Shown here one piece after another: positions 10,685-19,794 of a DNA stretch of 64,000 bases. Within the stretch, counting starts at the first letter, position 1. Each line of letters begins with the position of its first letter. The stretch comes from Atriophallophorus winterbourni. Lineage: Eukaryota; Platyhelminthes; Trematoda; Plagiorchiida; Microphallidae. Position numbers and translations under genes: made by a program. Location of the stretch: assembly GCA_013407085.1 (NCBI GenBank), contig JACCGJ010003132.1:1-64000 (forward strand), in the 5' to 3' direction. The notes under the pieces were generated by a model. It was not told the origin of the DNA and ran no database searches. It saw nothing but the letters and a program-made list of their open reading frames with translations.

Positions 10685-10763
10685 CTAAAACCAAAAAGCA
10701 AAATTTCAGTTTCATACAGACAAAATATATCACGAATATTGATCAACCCCGAAACTAGCTCAC
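10685..10763 (-). other. 79-bp intron of the helical-repeat gene
   Basis: GTGAGC donor and TTTTGGTTTTAG acceptor on the minus strand; splicing joins two open frames in phase. Short introns of this size are common in flatworms. Confidence 0.7.
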
Positions 10764-11450
10764 CTATCTACATAGCTATCCTGTTCTATTTGGTCTTCAA
10801 AGTTTGTTAGTTTGGCGTTCTCGATGGCTATCGTTTCGTTTTCGGAATTCCGCTCTGCCAGGTTTAGTGCTGTTTTGGGTGGATTTTCAGCGGAATATGG
10901 CCATTTTTCAATCGATACATTCGTTCCACCTTGTTCAAGTTGTGTTATTCCTTCCAAGGTCGTCAAACAAGCTGACATTTGTTCACTAGTCGAAGCTTGC
11001 TCAAGATATACGTTTATAGCGGCCCGACAACGATTAGAGCAATAGCTAGATCGGTGGCGATGGTTACCAGAAATACATTCCTTCACTAAAGCGAGCATCA
11101 AGTTGAGGATAGCTTTGAAGCAATACGTCCATTGAATTGGTAACCGATTGCAGAGTTCTGTGTTGATAAAGCTAGTTAGAGAATCGTACAGATTCCGCTC
11201 GGCAATTTGTGTCATGGTGACTGATAGCAAGAAGTCATGCTCCTCTAATGCACCTGTCAAAAGGGCCTCCATGCAGCTGTTGAGATCTTGGGCGAAGCAT
11301 GTTTTGAACGCAGACTCTAACGGCGGTAGGTCAAACAATAGACGATGGATGAGCCTCAGGCAGTCCAGTTTCAGTGCGGATTCAGTCCAGCGGTGATCCC
11401 GGTAGACGGCAAGTAAAATCGCACCGGTATTTCGACGTAAAAGTGGTTTA
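10764..11450 (-). CDS. helical-repeat (ARM/HEAT-like) protein, exon 2 of the visible set
   Basis: 687 bp, open throughout. Acceptor ...TTGATTTCAG|TAAACC at 11451 supplies one base to complete the Pro codon begun at the donor of the 15517-16079 exon. Encodes KPLLRRNTGAILLAVYRD, then paired amphipathic helices (ALKLDCLRLIHRLLFDL, SFINTELCNRL, CFKAILNLMLALVKECI), then an acidic, Glu/Asn-rich tail. The pattern of alternating helices resembles armadillo or HEAT repeats, which act as protein-binding scaffolds. I cannot name the family. Confidence 0.7.
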
Positions 11451-12003
11451 CTGAAATCAACAAGTGGATAAGATGAGGAAGAACGATTGTCAGGCTTTCG
11501 AGGAGTAAATACTCAATTACAAGTTGTGTATGACATCGAAAAACTGCTGCAACAATATCCTGTCATGGTTTTGTCGACGTTATATTTGATGCCACAAGAA
11601 CAAAGTCAGAGATGTGTTTCATTTTTCACAGAAAATAAACAACTTTATGATAGACATCAAAACTACCGAAAACAGTTGTTTCAGTTCAAAATAATGAACT
11701 ATATCGCAATCACGTTAAACCTAGCCCAATAGTGAGAGCATGAAATGATTCATATAGCCATGATACCCACTTGTAAATCGAATAAAGGCCACTAATGAGG
11801 TAAAGTTTCGCTATCAAACAATATGCGTTTCGTCGACAATAACACATGTAAGCAATTTTACAGTGAGAAAAGTGCATTTGGTCATGTGTATGATGTGCAA
11901 CAATAGATTTGACAATTACAAAACCTGGAAATTGGTTTGTTTATTAACAAAATAAAATAACATCTTGATATATTTTGGTGCTCACATTCCCATCCCTTAC
12001 TCA

Positions 12004-12041
12004 CCACGGCCGGTTTCTGGCTGTCTGCCGTCATCAAATGG
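12004..12041 (-). ncRNA. hammerhead ribozyme, class 1 (copy F, decayed)
   Basis: Minus strand: UUGAUGA in place of CUGAUGA (12037-12031), stem II CGGC...GCCA with the loop changed to AGACA, GAAA, ACCGGC, cleavage-site C, GUGG. Loss of C3 and of the stem III palindrome suggests it is inactive. Confidence 0.5.
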
Positions 12042-12243
12042 AGACAGTAAGATTAGGTTCAATGAACCTTAAAACAGTGGATATGTGGTAAACAAAGTTA
12101 TAATTGAATACCACTGTTACATAGGGTTCGAACAACGAACAACGATGTACAAACACAGAATCATATAGTGATTATAGGTCAAGCACTCAAGGCGATTATG
12201 GATGACCAAAGTAATGTGTTGCTCACATCCCCGTACTTACAGG

Positions 12244-12281
12244 CCACTACCGGTTTCTGTCTGTTTGCTATCATCAGGTGG
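12244..12281 (-). ncRNA. hammerhead ribozyme, class 1 (copy G)
   Basis: Minus strand: helix I CCAC/GUGG, intact CUGAUGA (12277-12271), loop AAACA with a weakened stem II (UAGC/GACA), GAAA, palindromic ACCGGU (12249-12254), cleavage-site A. The core is intact but stem II pairing is poor. Confidence 0.6.
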
Positions 12282-12484
12282 AGACAGGAAGATTTGGTTC
12301 CGTGAGACTTGAAACAGTGGTACAGCGTTAAACAAAGTTATAGTTGTATGCCACTGTTGCATAGGGTTCTTACAACGAACAACGATGTTCAAATACACAA
12401 ACACAAAATAATTCTTGGTCAAGCCTTCAAGGCGCTTATAAATGACCAATATATTTTAGTGCTCACATCTCTATCCCTTACACG

Positions 12485-12522
12485 CCACGACCGGTTTCTT
12501 GCTGTTTGCCGTCATCACGCGA
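12485..12522 (-). ncRNA. hammerhead ribozyme, class 1 (copy H)
   Basis: Minus strand: GUGAUGA in place of CUGAUGA (12518-12512), stem II CGGC/GCAA with AAACA loop, GAAA, palindromic ACCGGU (12490-12495), cleavage-site C (GUC), GUGG. C3 changed to G; a G3 change can be rescued only by a paired C8, which is absent, so probably inactive. Confidence 0.5.
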
Positions 12523-13472
12523 AGACAGCAAGATCAGTTTCAGTGAGTAAATTCGTGAGCAAGAATCACTTTGTTATTCTGTATGTGAACATCTTGTTTC
12601 TTTGTAAAAACCACATACAATAGCGGCATACAAGTATACCTTTATTTATCACTTTACCACTGTTTATATGCTCAAAATCATATCGCCTTTAGAGTGAGTT
12701 GTTTTTATGGTGAGCGTTGGTTAGAGAATAGATATGTACACTCAAATGAATAAAAGAGATTGGATAGCTATAATATAATAGAACGGGTAGTTTGATACGA
12801 AATTGCTTGATATTTCATGTCTGCTCCAAGATATACTAGACAAATATTGAAAAGACTCATCAAACGATTGTTCAAAAGCTCGCATCAATGGGATAACTTC
12901 AGCAATAAAGGTTCACAATCGATTGCAGTTATAGAAAAAATGATCGGAATGCGAATCTATGTAGGCGAGGTTGAAATTAACCGAACGAGGGCATGGAATA
13001 AGATGTTCAAAAATATTCCTAACCTGTCTTCATATGAAATCTGCTTTACGCGTGATATGAATTTGATACAATACATTTATATTACAATTTCATTCGAAAA
13101 CGTGCAGAAAAATAGAGTTTGGCCGTATTTATGATGAGTTAAAATACAAAGTAAAGCAAGGTAATATAATTCGGATGTAACCTTAAGCGACCGCGGATAC
13201 AAGGGGCAAGATGACAAATTGAATAGCCAAAGAAATATGGTATTGTGTTTGGTTCACGATAACTTATAGTTAATTGTAACTTCTAGATAATTCACCGGGA
13301 TTTCTTTCGCAATCTCTGTGTTCAATTTTATGTAACATACATTTACTGCAGAAAGTAGTGCGTAGCTCATCAAAAACATCCGTAAAGGCCAGTTATATGC
13401 ACTCTTCGACATATGGACTGGCACATTTCTCGTGAACAGTTTGTTATTCCATGCAGTCGTATTAAGGTATAT

Positions 13473-13573
13473 GAGAGCATAAGCCTGATCCAGGCAGTGC
13501 CGCACAGTTACAGACCGCACGTGGGCCAAGATACTGTCAGGTTAGCCAGGCCTAGACAGATAAGAGAAGGAAT
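13473..13573 (+). repeat. ~100-bp interspersed repeat, copy 1
   Basis: Shares long blocks (AAGCCTGATCCAGGCA, then GTGCCGCACA, then ATACTGTCAGGTT, then CCAGGCCTAGACA) with 29745-29845 in the same orientation. Copy 2 interrupts an RTE-like element, which shows that the sequence is mobile. No promoter boxes are obvious; it could be a SINE, a MITE or a retroelement tail. Confidence 0.65.
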
Positions 13574-15516
13574 GTACTATGCAGTGCAACGAAGAAAGAT
13601 AAGATAATCGATGTTGCGTTGATAACGGCCGATCTCAGTCGGAATTGATAAAAAAATCCGACAGTGACTATAGCAGAGCCGATGCGTAGGTTTCCAAGCC
13701 AAAACATCATAATAGTATAAGAATAGCACGATTATTAAAAAAATTGGAAACGAACTTCGATGAATTCCCAGTACAGTATGGATCAATAATAAAAAGAATT
13801 CATGAATAAAAATTTACTGATAGCTTTTAGAAATTCATGTACATATTCAATTCATTAATTTTGTTTGTCTCAAAATAATTATGTATTGACAATTTCACGC
13901 TATGGTTTGCAATACCGACAGCCCTTCCCAATAAACAAAGAGTTAATTCATAATGAAGAGTATTAACAAACCAATACGAAAAACAATACTATCAACTTCA
14001 AGTGCAACCTTACAATACAGTACATTGAACTATATTTAGGTCGAGAGCAATAAACATTTCGAAAGATTCAAAGTCACTGCTGAATAGGATTCTACGACAA
14101 CCCAAGGTCTCTAAACGCGAAATCTCGAAGTGATTCTATGTCCAGTACTCAAGATGGTTAGAAACAATCGACGTATAGATTTACTCACATAAGCCGCAGT
14201 TGCTCACATAATACCGCACTACAATGCATTGGATATCATCATCCTCATTCGGGAGAGAATAACACCGGTAGCGTGTATCGTGTCAAATAATTTAGCTGTC
14301 GGCCTCCATTGAAAACAATCGCTAGAGTATCACCTGTCTATTTGACAGCCGCGGTCGTTTTAATGACTATACATGAATGAAATTCAGAATGAGTTCCTCT
14401 ATTTTTACATTCACGTCCTTTTGCTACAATTTTTCGGGGACATTCCAGTATTATTCTGCAGCAGGAATAATTGACGTATTTTTGTAGCAAATCAGAAGAA
14501 TCTCATCCATGATTAATTAATTCTATTAGAGTTGAGATTCTTGGAGTTTATTCATACTATGGCCTAACGAGTTATTTATATCCCTTATTTCTAGTACAGA
14601 TCTGAATTAGTAAATCCTGGTGATGTTGACGACGCAGTAGAGTAACTGCGAAAGTGGCATTTATTTGGAAATGTTCGGTAGAGATTTAAATACTTTTTTG
14701 TTTGACTTCTCGAGAGAGCCGTCGCCAATAAAATTAACCGGTTACACCACCAGTAATTTGAGCAGATGATACGGGCTGCTGCTGAGCGTAGATTACATAG
14801 TACCGCACAAGTGCTATCGCTGTATACTCTGCAGAAAAGACTTATGCTCAATACGCAGACAGTTTATTCATCTTAAACCTTGTGAGGCATGAGATCATTG
14901 TGCGACCGCGATGTATTCTTATAGTCAATGTTGACTCAAAGATTTTAACAACAAGAAATTCAAAAATACTCAATCAGTTGAGTCGAAATAATAAAGTGGT
15001 CACTGATATAGCTCTGATGTTGTCCGTTGCGTATGTTTCAAATTCATTATCCTTTATATAGAAAATTAGACTCGAATTTTCAAACATTTTTATTCACTAG
15101 TCTGGGTTGCAAAAAACATTTTATAATTTATAAATGCATTTTGTTTAAATGTACCGGAGCATATTTCATGACGCGTTATTCTTTATTATACTGGTAACAT
15201 TATTACGGATTTTCGCTGAATACATACTATGTTAGAGCCTTTGTATGAATCACCTATCAGCAAATTTAATTAGCTGATAATAGAAATCTTTGGCATGTGG
15301 TAATTAAAATACACACTCTGTCCTTTCTTGAAAACCTGGCTCAGGATACATCAATTTTTATTTTTGAAACGCTGTCATGTTTGTTTTCTGGATAGATGTA
15401 GTGCGTCATTCTCTATTCCATTATAAATTATAAATTACGGTAATCATCAATTTTATCAATATATTCTAAGTCAGCATGTAGCAATTGGCAAACAAACATA
15501 TGGTTGGAATACTTAC

Positions 15517-16079
15517 GGATTATATAGCTCTATCTCGCTCGTAAGTTTGAGCAACTCAATCGATGGTGTGATTTTCAAGGCATTCAATATATTTACAATC
15601 AAAGAGTCGTTGACAATATCCGGATCACTATGAATACAGACGCATAAGAAATTGACAATTGAGTCAAGTAGTTTCTTGTTTGATATTTGCAATCCGTGAC
15701 AAAGTAGGGGAGCGATTTGCTTGTTGACATCGTTATACTTTGCGAATCGGTACGAGATTAGTAGCAGTTGACAAATTATATCAATATAAGTTTCAATATC
15801 ACACTTTCGGGGATTATTAATTAATCTCGATAGGGTGTGTTTTAGAATTGTTTCTATGTCTTTAACACATGAAGTAAAATATCGCTTATCGAATTCCAAT
15901 GTTTCTGGAACAACATAATTTTCCAATATTAATCTCGCTGAATTCGGTTTATCGGCAACGTTCTTCAACTTTCGCAAGTATTCAAAAAAATATGCATTCT
16001 TGGAATCCGTTTGGTATAATTGATTTGATAACATGCTGATTTCTATAAGTTCACTTGTCAGATATGCATAACTTCCTGA
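15517..16079 (-). CDS. helical-repeat (ARM/HEAT-like) protein, exon 1 of the visible set
   Basis: Open from the likely acceptor TATTTTTTAAG|TCAGGA at 16080 (or from the ATG at 16034-16032 if that is the start) to the donor AATCC|GTAAGT at 15517. Encodes a run of amphipathic helices (YFFEYLRKLKNVADK, DIETILKHTLSRLINN, TYIDIICQLLLISYRF, LLDSIVNFLCVCIHS, LIVNILNALKI). Spacing of about 40 residues between helix pairs suggests HEAT/armadillo repeats. Splicing to 10764-11450 keeps the frame. Whether 16034 is the true N-terminus is unclear. Confidence 0.65.
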
Positions 16080-16192
16080 CTTAAAAAATATTTTTTGTAT
16101 GTTTCACCTGCAAACGCAGTCACAAGAAGTCATTATATATTTGAATTTTCAAGGTTGACTATGTCTGTCGTGGAGTATGCAAACACATTTCA

Positions 16193-17655
16193 AGATTCAA
16201 GATTCAAGATTTATGGTTCAAAAAGCAAATTGCTGTACAATACCATAGGATATACGTATAAGAAATTATAAAAAAATCGTTACTTGTATGATCATGTCGA
16301 TGTTCTTCATAGGTGGAGCAAAAATAATCCTCAATGGCAACACAGACTGAGGGAAAAGAATCTTTGGATGGACGGTAGTTCGTTAAAATTTTATAGACAT
16401 CAATAGGTAGGGGCCAACGCAGTAGTTCTCAACATAAGGTTTCGTAACCTTTGTTTAAAGATGTGCTCGTTCGATGAGGTAACATTATCTATCGGCAAGC
16501 TATTCCACAAGAAGCATACACGAACAGCGAAGAAGTGACGACGGCAATTCAATCGTGAGTGTGGGATTTGAAGAGTCAAAGGGTGGCTGCGTGTGAGGAC
16601 AACGGAACGAAACTTGAAGAGGTGTTTGATAGGTTGGGATTTCGCGTAGATGATTCGATATGTCAGAGTGAGGTCGTGTAGGATACGTCTGCGCTCGAGG
16701 GTGCACAGTCCAAGTCTGGTCAGTCGCTGCTCAAAGGGTAAATTATTCAATCCGGTAACCGTTTTGGTCGCCTTGTGATAAATTCGTTCGAGGAGCGATA
16801 TGTTTTTTTCCATCCATGGCGTCCAAGCTTGTACAGCGTAGTCAACGACAGGATGTATGTAAGTGTTTAGTAATTTCATGAGTGAGTGTGGTGGGAAACG
16901 TCCGAAAATGCGTTTCAGTAAACCTAGCAAGCTGCACGCACGCTTGTAGACGGCTTCGCACTGTAGGCTGTTCTTCAAAGTGCCAGACACCAAGATTCCG
17001 AGATCTTTTTGTGATGTACTCCATTCAAGCGGGTGGCTGCCAAGTGTATAGGGAAAGGGAAAGGGTTTTCCGACTTGCAACATTTTGCACTTGCGGAAAT
17101 TAAATGGCAGTTTGTTTTGGATTGACCACTGGTGCAGTTTATTCAAATCTCCTTGCAGAACTTGACAGTCCTCGATAGAGTTGACCTTCGTCCAGATTTT
17201 TACGTCGTCTGCGAATAAAACAAGCTTACATGCTAGTAAGTTCGGTAGGTCATTTATAAATAAGAGAAACAGTATCGGACCGAGAACCGAACCCTGAGGG
17301 ACTCCGCTCGTGGCTTCAATTGTTCGAGAAGTTTCACCATCTATTCTGACTTTTACTTTGCGTCCAGACAGGTAACTTGTGAACCATGTTAGTAGGTTTC
17401 CGATGACGCCAACATTCTGCAGCTTCTGAAGCAGTAAGGAGTGATTCACTCTGTCGAATGCTTTAGATATATCTAAGTAACCGGCATGAACGGAACCCCC
17501 TTGGTCTAGTGCTTGCGTCCAGTCATTTAGAGTCGTGAGTAAGTTAGACAGGCATGAATATGTTTTCCTAAATCCGTGTTGTGTGAAAGTTATTAGCTGA
17601 TGGTTCTCGAGATGTTCAACAAGTCGTTCACACACCAGGCGTTCCAAAATTTTAG
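16193..17655 (-). mobile_element. CR1-like non-LTR retrotransposon, 5'-truncated, RT open
   Basis: The 415-codon frame 17647-16400 is uninterrupted and carries the reverse transcriptase blocks in order: FTQHGFR, LDISKAFDRVNHSLL, SGVPQGSVLGPILF, LFADDVKIW (catalytic FADD), LPFNFRKCK, then QKDLGILV and the C-terminal FLWNSLP tail. The endonuclease and ORF1 are missing (truncated near 17655), so it is a dead 3' insertion. The 3' untranslated part runs to about 16193, where it ends in a 7-bp tandem (ATCTTGA)n, a CR1-type terminus shared with 55210-55240 and 60572-60597. The intact frame suggests a fairly recent insertion. Confidence 0.9.
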
Positions 17656-17689
17656 AAACTTATTTAACTTATTTAAGTTATCGGAATGT

Positions 17690-17815
17690 GAACAACACAT
17701 TTCTTTTGTCAAATATGAGCGCCTCGAGTGCTTGACCAGGAATCACAATGAGATTATGTGTTTCAAAACCGTGATTCGTATGTAACAGTGGTATTCGAGT
17801 AAAACCTTGTTTACC
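17690..17815 (+). repeat. fragment of the hammerhead-repeat unit (ribozyme missing)
   Basis: Contains the unit body in plus orientation (AATGTGAACAACACATTTC, GAGCGCCTCGAGTGCTTGAC, AACAGTGGTATTCGAGTA). The hammerhead part would lie just upstream but is replaced by the CR1 insertion at 17655. Confidence 0.65.
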
Positions 17816-17819
17816 AGTT

Positions 17820-18244
17820 CAGTTCACTTCAGTTCAGTTTGCACATGACAGTATGTGGCTGACAAGCCAATCGAGCGTCCAGAATTTCTTTCGGTGAAAA
17901 GCTGCGGAGAAGCGCCCACCACTGCCAAAGGGTCAATCCTTTTTTTCCGTGTGGAACCTCTGATGGTCTTAGGACTAGGAGAATATAGTTGGAGGAGCAC
18001 CGCACTATAATCGATGCACTGCCAAAAGGTAATTTTCTTTCTTCTCTGTTTGCAATCTCTAATGATCGCGGTGCCAGGCGCGGTAGTAGTAGGATAGTCG
18101 TAGGACAGCAACGCGCAATAACCGATGCTGGAAAAAAGAAAAGGCAGTTTCTCCTCACCAGCACGGTGAGAGGTCAGCTAAGGGGAATCAAGAATAGGAA
18201 GATGCCTTAAAATTGCTACAGTGAATAGCGAGCAAATGGAGGAC
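17820..18244. other. no gene seen
   Basis: Open frames on both strands here are short and show no motif. Likely the 3' untranslated region of the following minus-strand CR1 element plus unique sequence. Confidence 0.3.
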
Positions 18245-19030
18245 AACCTTAGCATGGTAATCATGGGATGTAATCAGAGAATAACTTACCCCAGCCACGG
18301 TCTAAACCCTGCTTGAAAGTTGAGACGGAACTACAGGAGATAAGTTCTTCATGGAGCTTGTTCCAGAAGTTGACCACCCTGAAGCTGGAAAAGTTTTTCC
18401 TAGAATCTAGTCGACATCGTTCCTTAGCGAGCTTGAGTGCGTGTCCGCGAGTGCCCAGCTTAGGACTTAAGGTAAAGATGTCATCTGGATTAACGCCGCT
18501 TAAGCCCTTTAAGATCCTAAAGGTTTCAATCAAATCACCTCTCAAACGACGACGCTTAAGAGAGAAAAGACCCAGAGCCCAAAGGCGATCAGCATAAATT
18601 TTCCCACGCTGACCCTCAATCATGCGTGTTGCTAGTCGCTGGACGCTTTTAAGTCGAATGATATCCTTCTGGTAGTGAGGACACCACGCCTGGACACAAT
18701 ATTCCAAATGCGGCCTGACTAACGCCTTGTAAAGTGGCAGGAACACGTCGGGACTTCTGCTGGAAAGTACCGACTTCAACCGAAAGAGCACATTGCGTGC
18801 ACGTTGCGCTGCAACAGCGCATTGGTCCTCCCATTTGAAGTCAGCTCTAACTAGAACACCCAAGTCCTTAACCCGCTGTGTGGCATCAACGCTAATAGGA
18901 GTACCTGACACATGGACTGTGATCTTGTCGACCAGAGCAGACAAGAGTTGGCACTTATTGAGGTTCAGTGGGAGGTCCCAAAGTATGGACCAGCCAATGA
19001 CCCGCTCGAGGTCGTGCAACAGAGTAAGGT
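18245..19030 (-). mobile_element. CR1-like RT C-terminal half, 5'-truncated
   Basis: The frame 19142-18261 matches the post-catalytic part of CR1-type RTs: PLNLNKCQLLS, VKDLGVLVRADFKW, LYKALVRPHLEYCVQAW, LKSVQRLATRMIEG, LFSLKRRRLRGDLIETF, FRVVNFWNKL and a stop. It starts after the FADD box and lacks catalytic blocks. Coding similarity ends near 19030, where a CCAAT-rich stretch begins. It belongs to a different CR1 subfamily from 16193-17655. Confidence 0.85.
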
Positions 19031-19039
19031 TATTGTCTG

Positions 19040-19128
19040 ATTGGTTGATTATTTGATTGGTTGATATTGATTGGCTAAAATTATTCTCAATAACGTTCTG
19101 ACATCTGATTGGTCGGTTATTTGATTGG
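19040..19128 (-). promoter_or_regulatory. cluster of five inverted CCAAT boxes upstream of the MULE gene
   Basis: ATTGG (complement of CCAAT) occurs at 19040, 19056, 19070, 19108 and 19124, all within 155 bp of the MULE start codon at 19193. The longer block ATTGGCTAAAATTATTC occurs twice (19070 and 19124). CCAAT clusters usually bind NF-Y. This could be the promoter or subterminal repeats of the MULE; which one is inference. Confidence 0.4.
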
Positions 19129-19192
19129 CTAAAATTATTCATTCTGGGTCAAATAAAACTCCTCGCAAGTGATCAGGGATACTTTGGTAATA

Positions 19193-19721
19193 ATGAGCGC
19201 TAACGATATCACTGAGCTTTTTCAGCATACTATTGGTACCCGGTTGTTCGAAAGTCTCGAGGAATTGAACCACATGCTGGCAGAATTCACTCGAGTTTCC
19301 GGAACCCACTATTCCAAACGATCTTCGAAAAGAAATTCAGCGGGCGAGCTGACATTCATGAAATATGAGTGTCAACGAAAAGGATCCGTACAGAGGCCTA
19401 CACTTGGAATTCGTCGTCGAACTTCCACCGCAACCAATTGCGAAGCTTTTTTCAACATTGGTCGCCATGGCGTGCAATTCCGGATTACTACTAGTAACAT
19501 GGTCCATAACCATGAATTAGTAACTGGTGAAGCCGGATCGTGGCACTCCCGAAACAGACGACTCACTCCTTCGGAACTGCATGCCATTCAGCCGTTGCTT
19601 GAAAGCGGGGCCCCGTCGTACAATATTCGGTATTATGTGAAGGCTCGGTTCCAGAAGAATCTTACTGGCTGCGATGTTGTGAATATGCGTCGTCGAGTTC
19701 TGGCAGGACGAAACAATCCCG
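19193..19721 (+). CDS. MULE (Mutator-like) transposase, exon 1: DNA-binding region
   Basis: Starts at ATG 19193 (the upstream GTG at 19169 is in frame but less likely) and ends at donor CCCG|GTAATA, phase 1. The encoded 176 residues include a FLYWCH/FAR1-like zinc-binding module: a YEC near residue 60, NCEAFFNI near 83, and HNHEL near 108. Such modules bind transposon ends in MULEs. Splicing to 19795-21461 gives a continuous 731-residue protein with no stop or frameshift, so this copy may have been active recently. Confidence 0.85.
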
Positions 19722-19794
19722 GTAATAGTTGTTGAAATGCAATTAAAATGAAATATTAATTAGTGAATATACTTAAAATAATCCATTTTCATAG
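19722..19794 (+). other. 73-bp intron in MULE transposase
   Basis: GTAATA donor, pyrimidine-rich end CCATTTTCATAG; removing it joins both frames exactly (G + CC = Ala). In-frame stops in the intron make splicing necessary. Confidence 0.8.

Larger units (their letters stand above)
11970..12560 (-). repeat. tandem ~240-bp hammerhead-bearing repeat, array 3 (three ribozymes)
   Basis: Hammerhead complements at 12004, 12244 and 12485 give periods of 240 and 241 bp. The unit body matches array 2 (ATTTTGGTGCTCACAT, GTATGCCACTGTTGCATAGG and so on). Units have diverged by scattered substitutions, so the array is not recent. A piece of a unit in the opposite orientation follows at about 12612-12665. 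Confidence 0.75.
11451..15516 (-). other. 4.1-kb intron of the helical-repeat gene
   Basis: Phase-2 donor AATCC|GTAAGT at 15516 and acceptor TTTCAG|T at 11451 fit each other. The intron holds hammerhead array 3 (sense to the gene) and one copy of a ~100-bp interspersed repeat. 12660-13470 and 13575-15516 show no feature I can support. Confidence 0.6.

Noticed and set aside
12817..13134. 105-codon plus-strand open frame as a gene
   Set aside because: Lies in the intron of the minus-strand gene, has no recognisable domain and no splice context.
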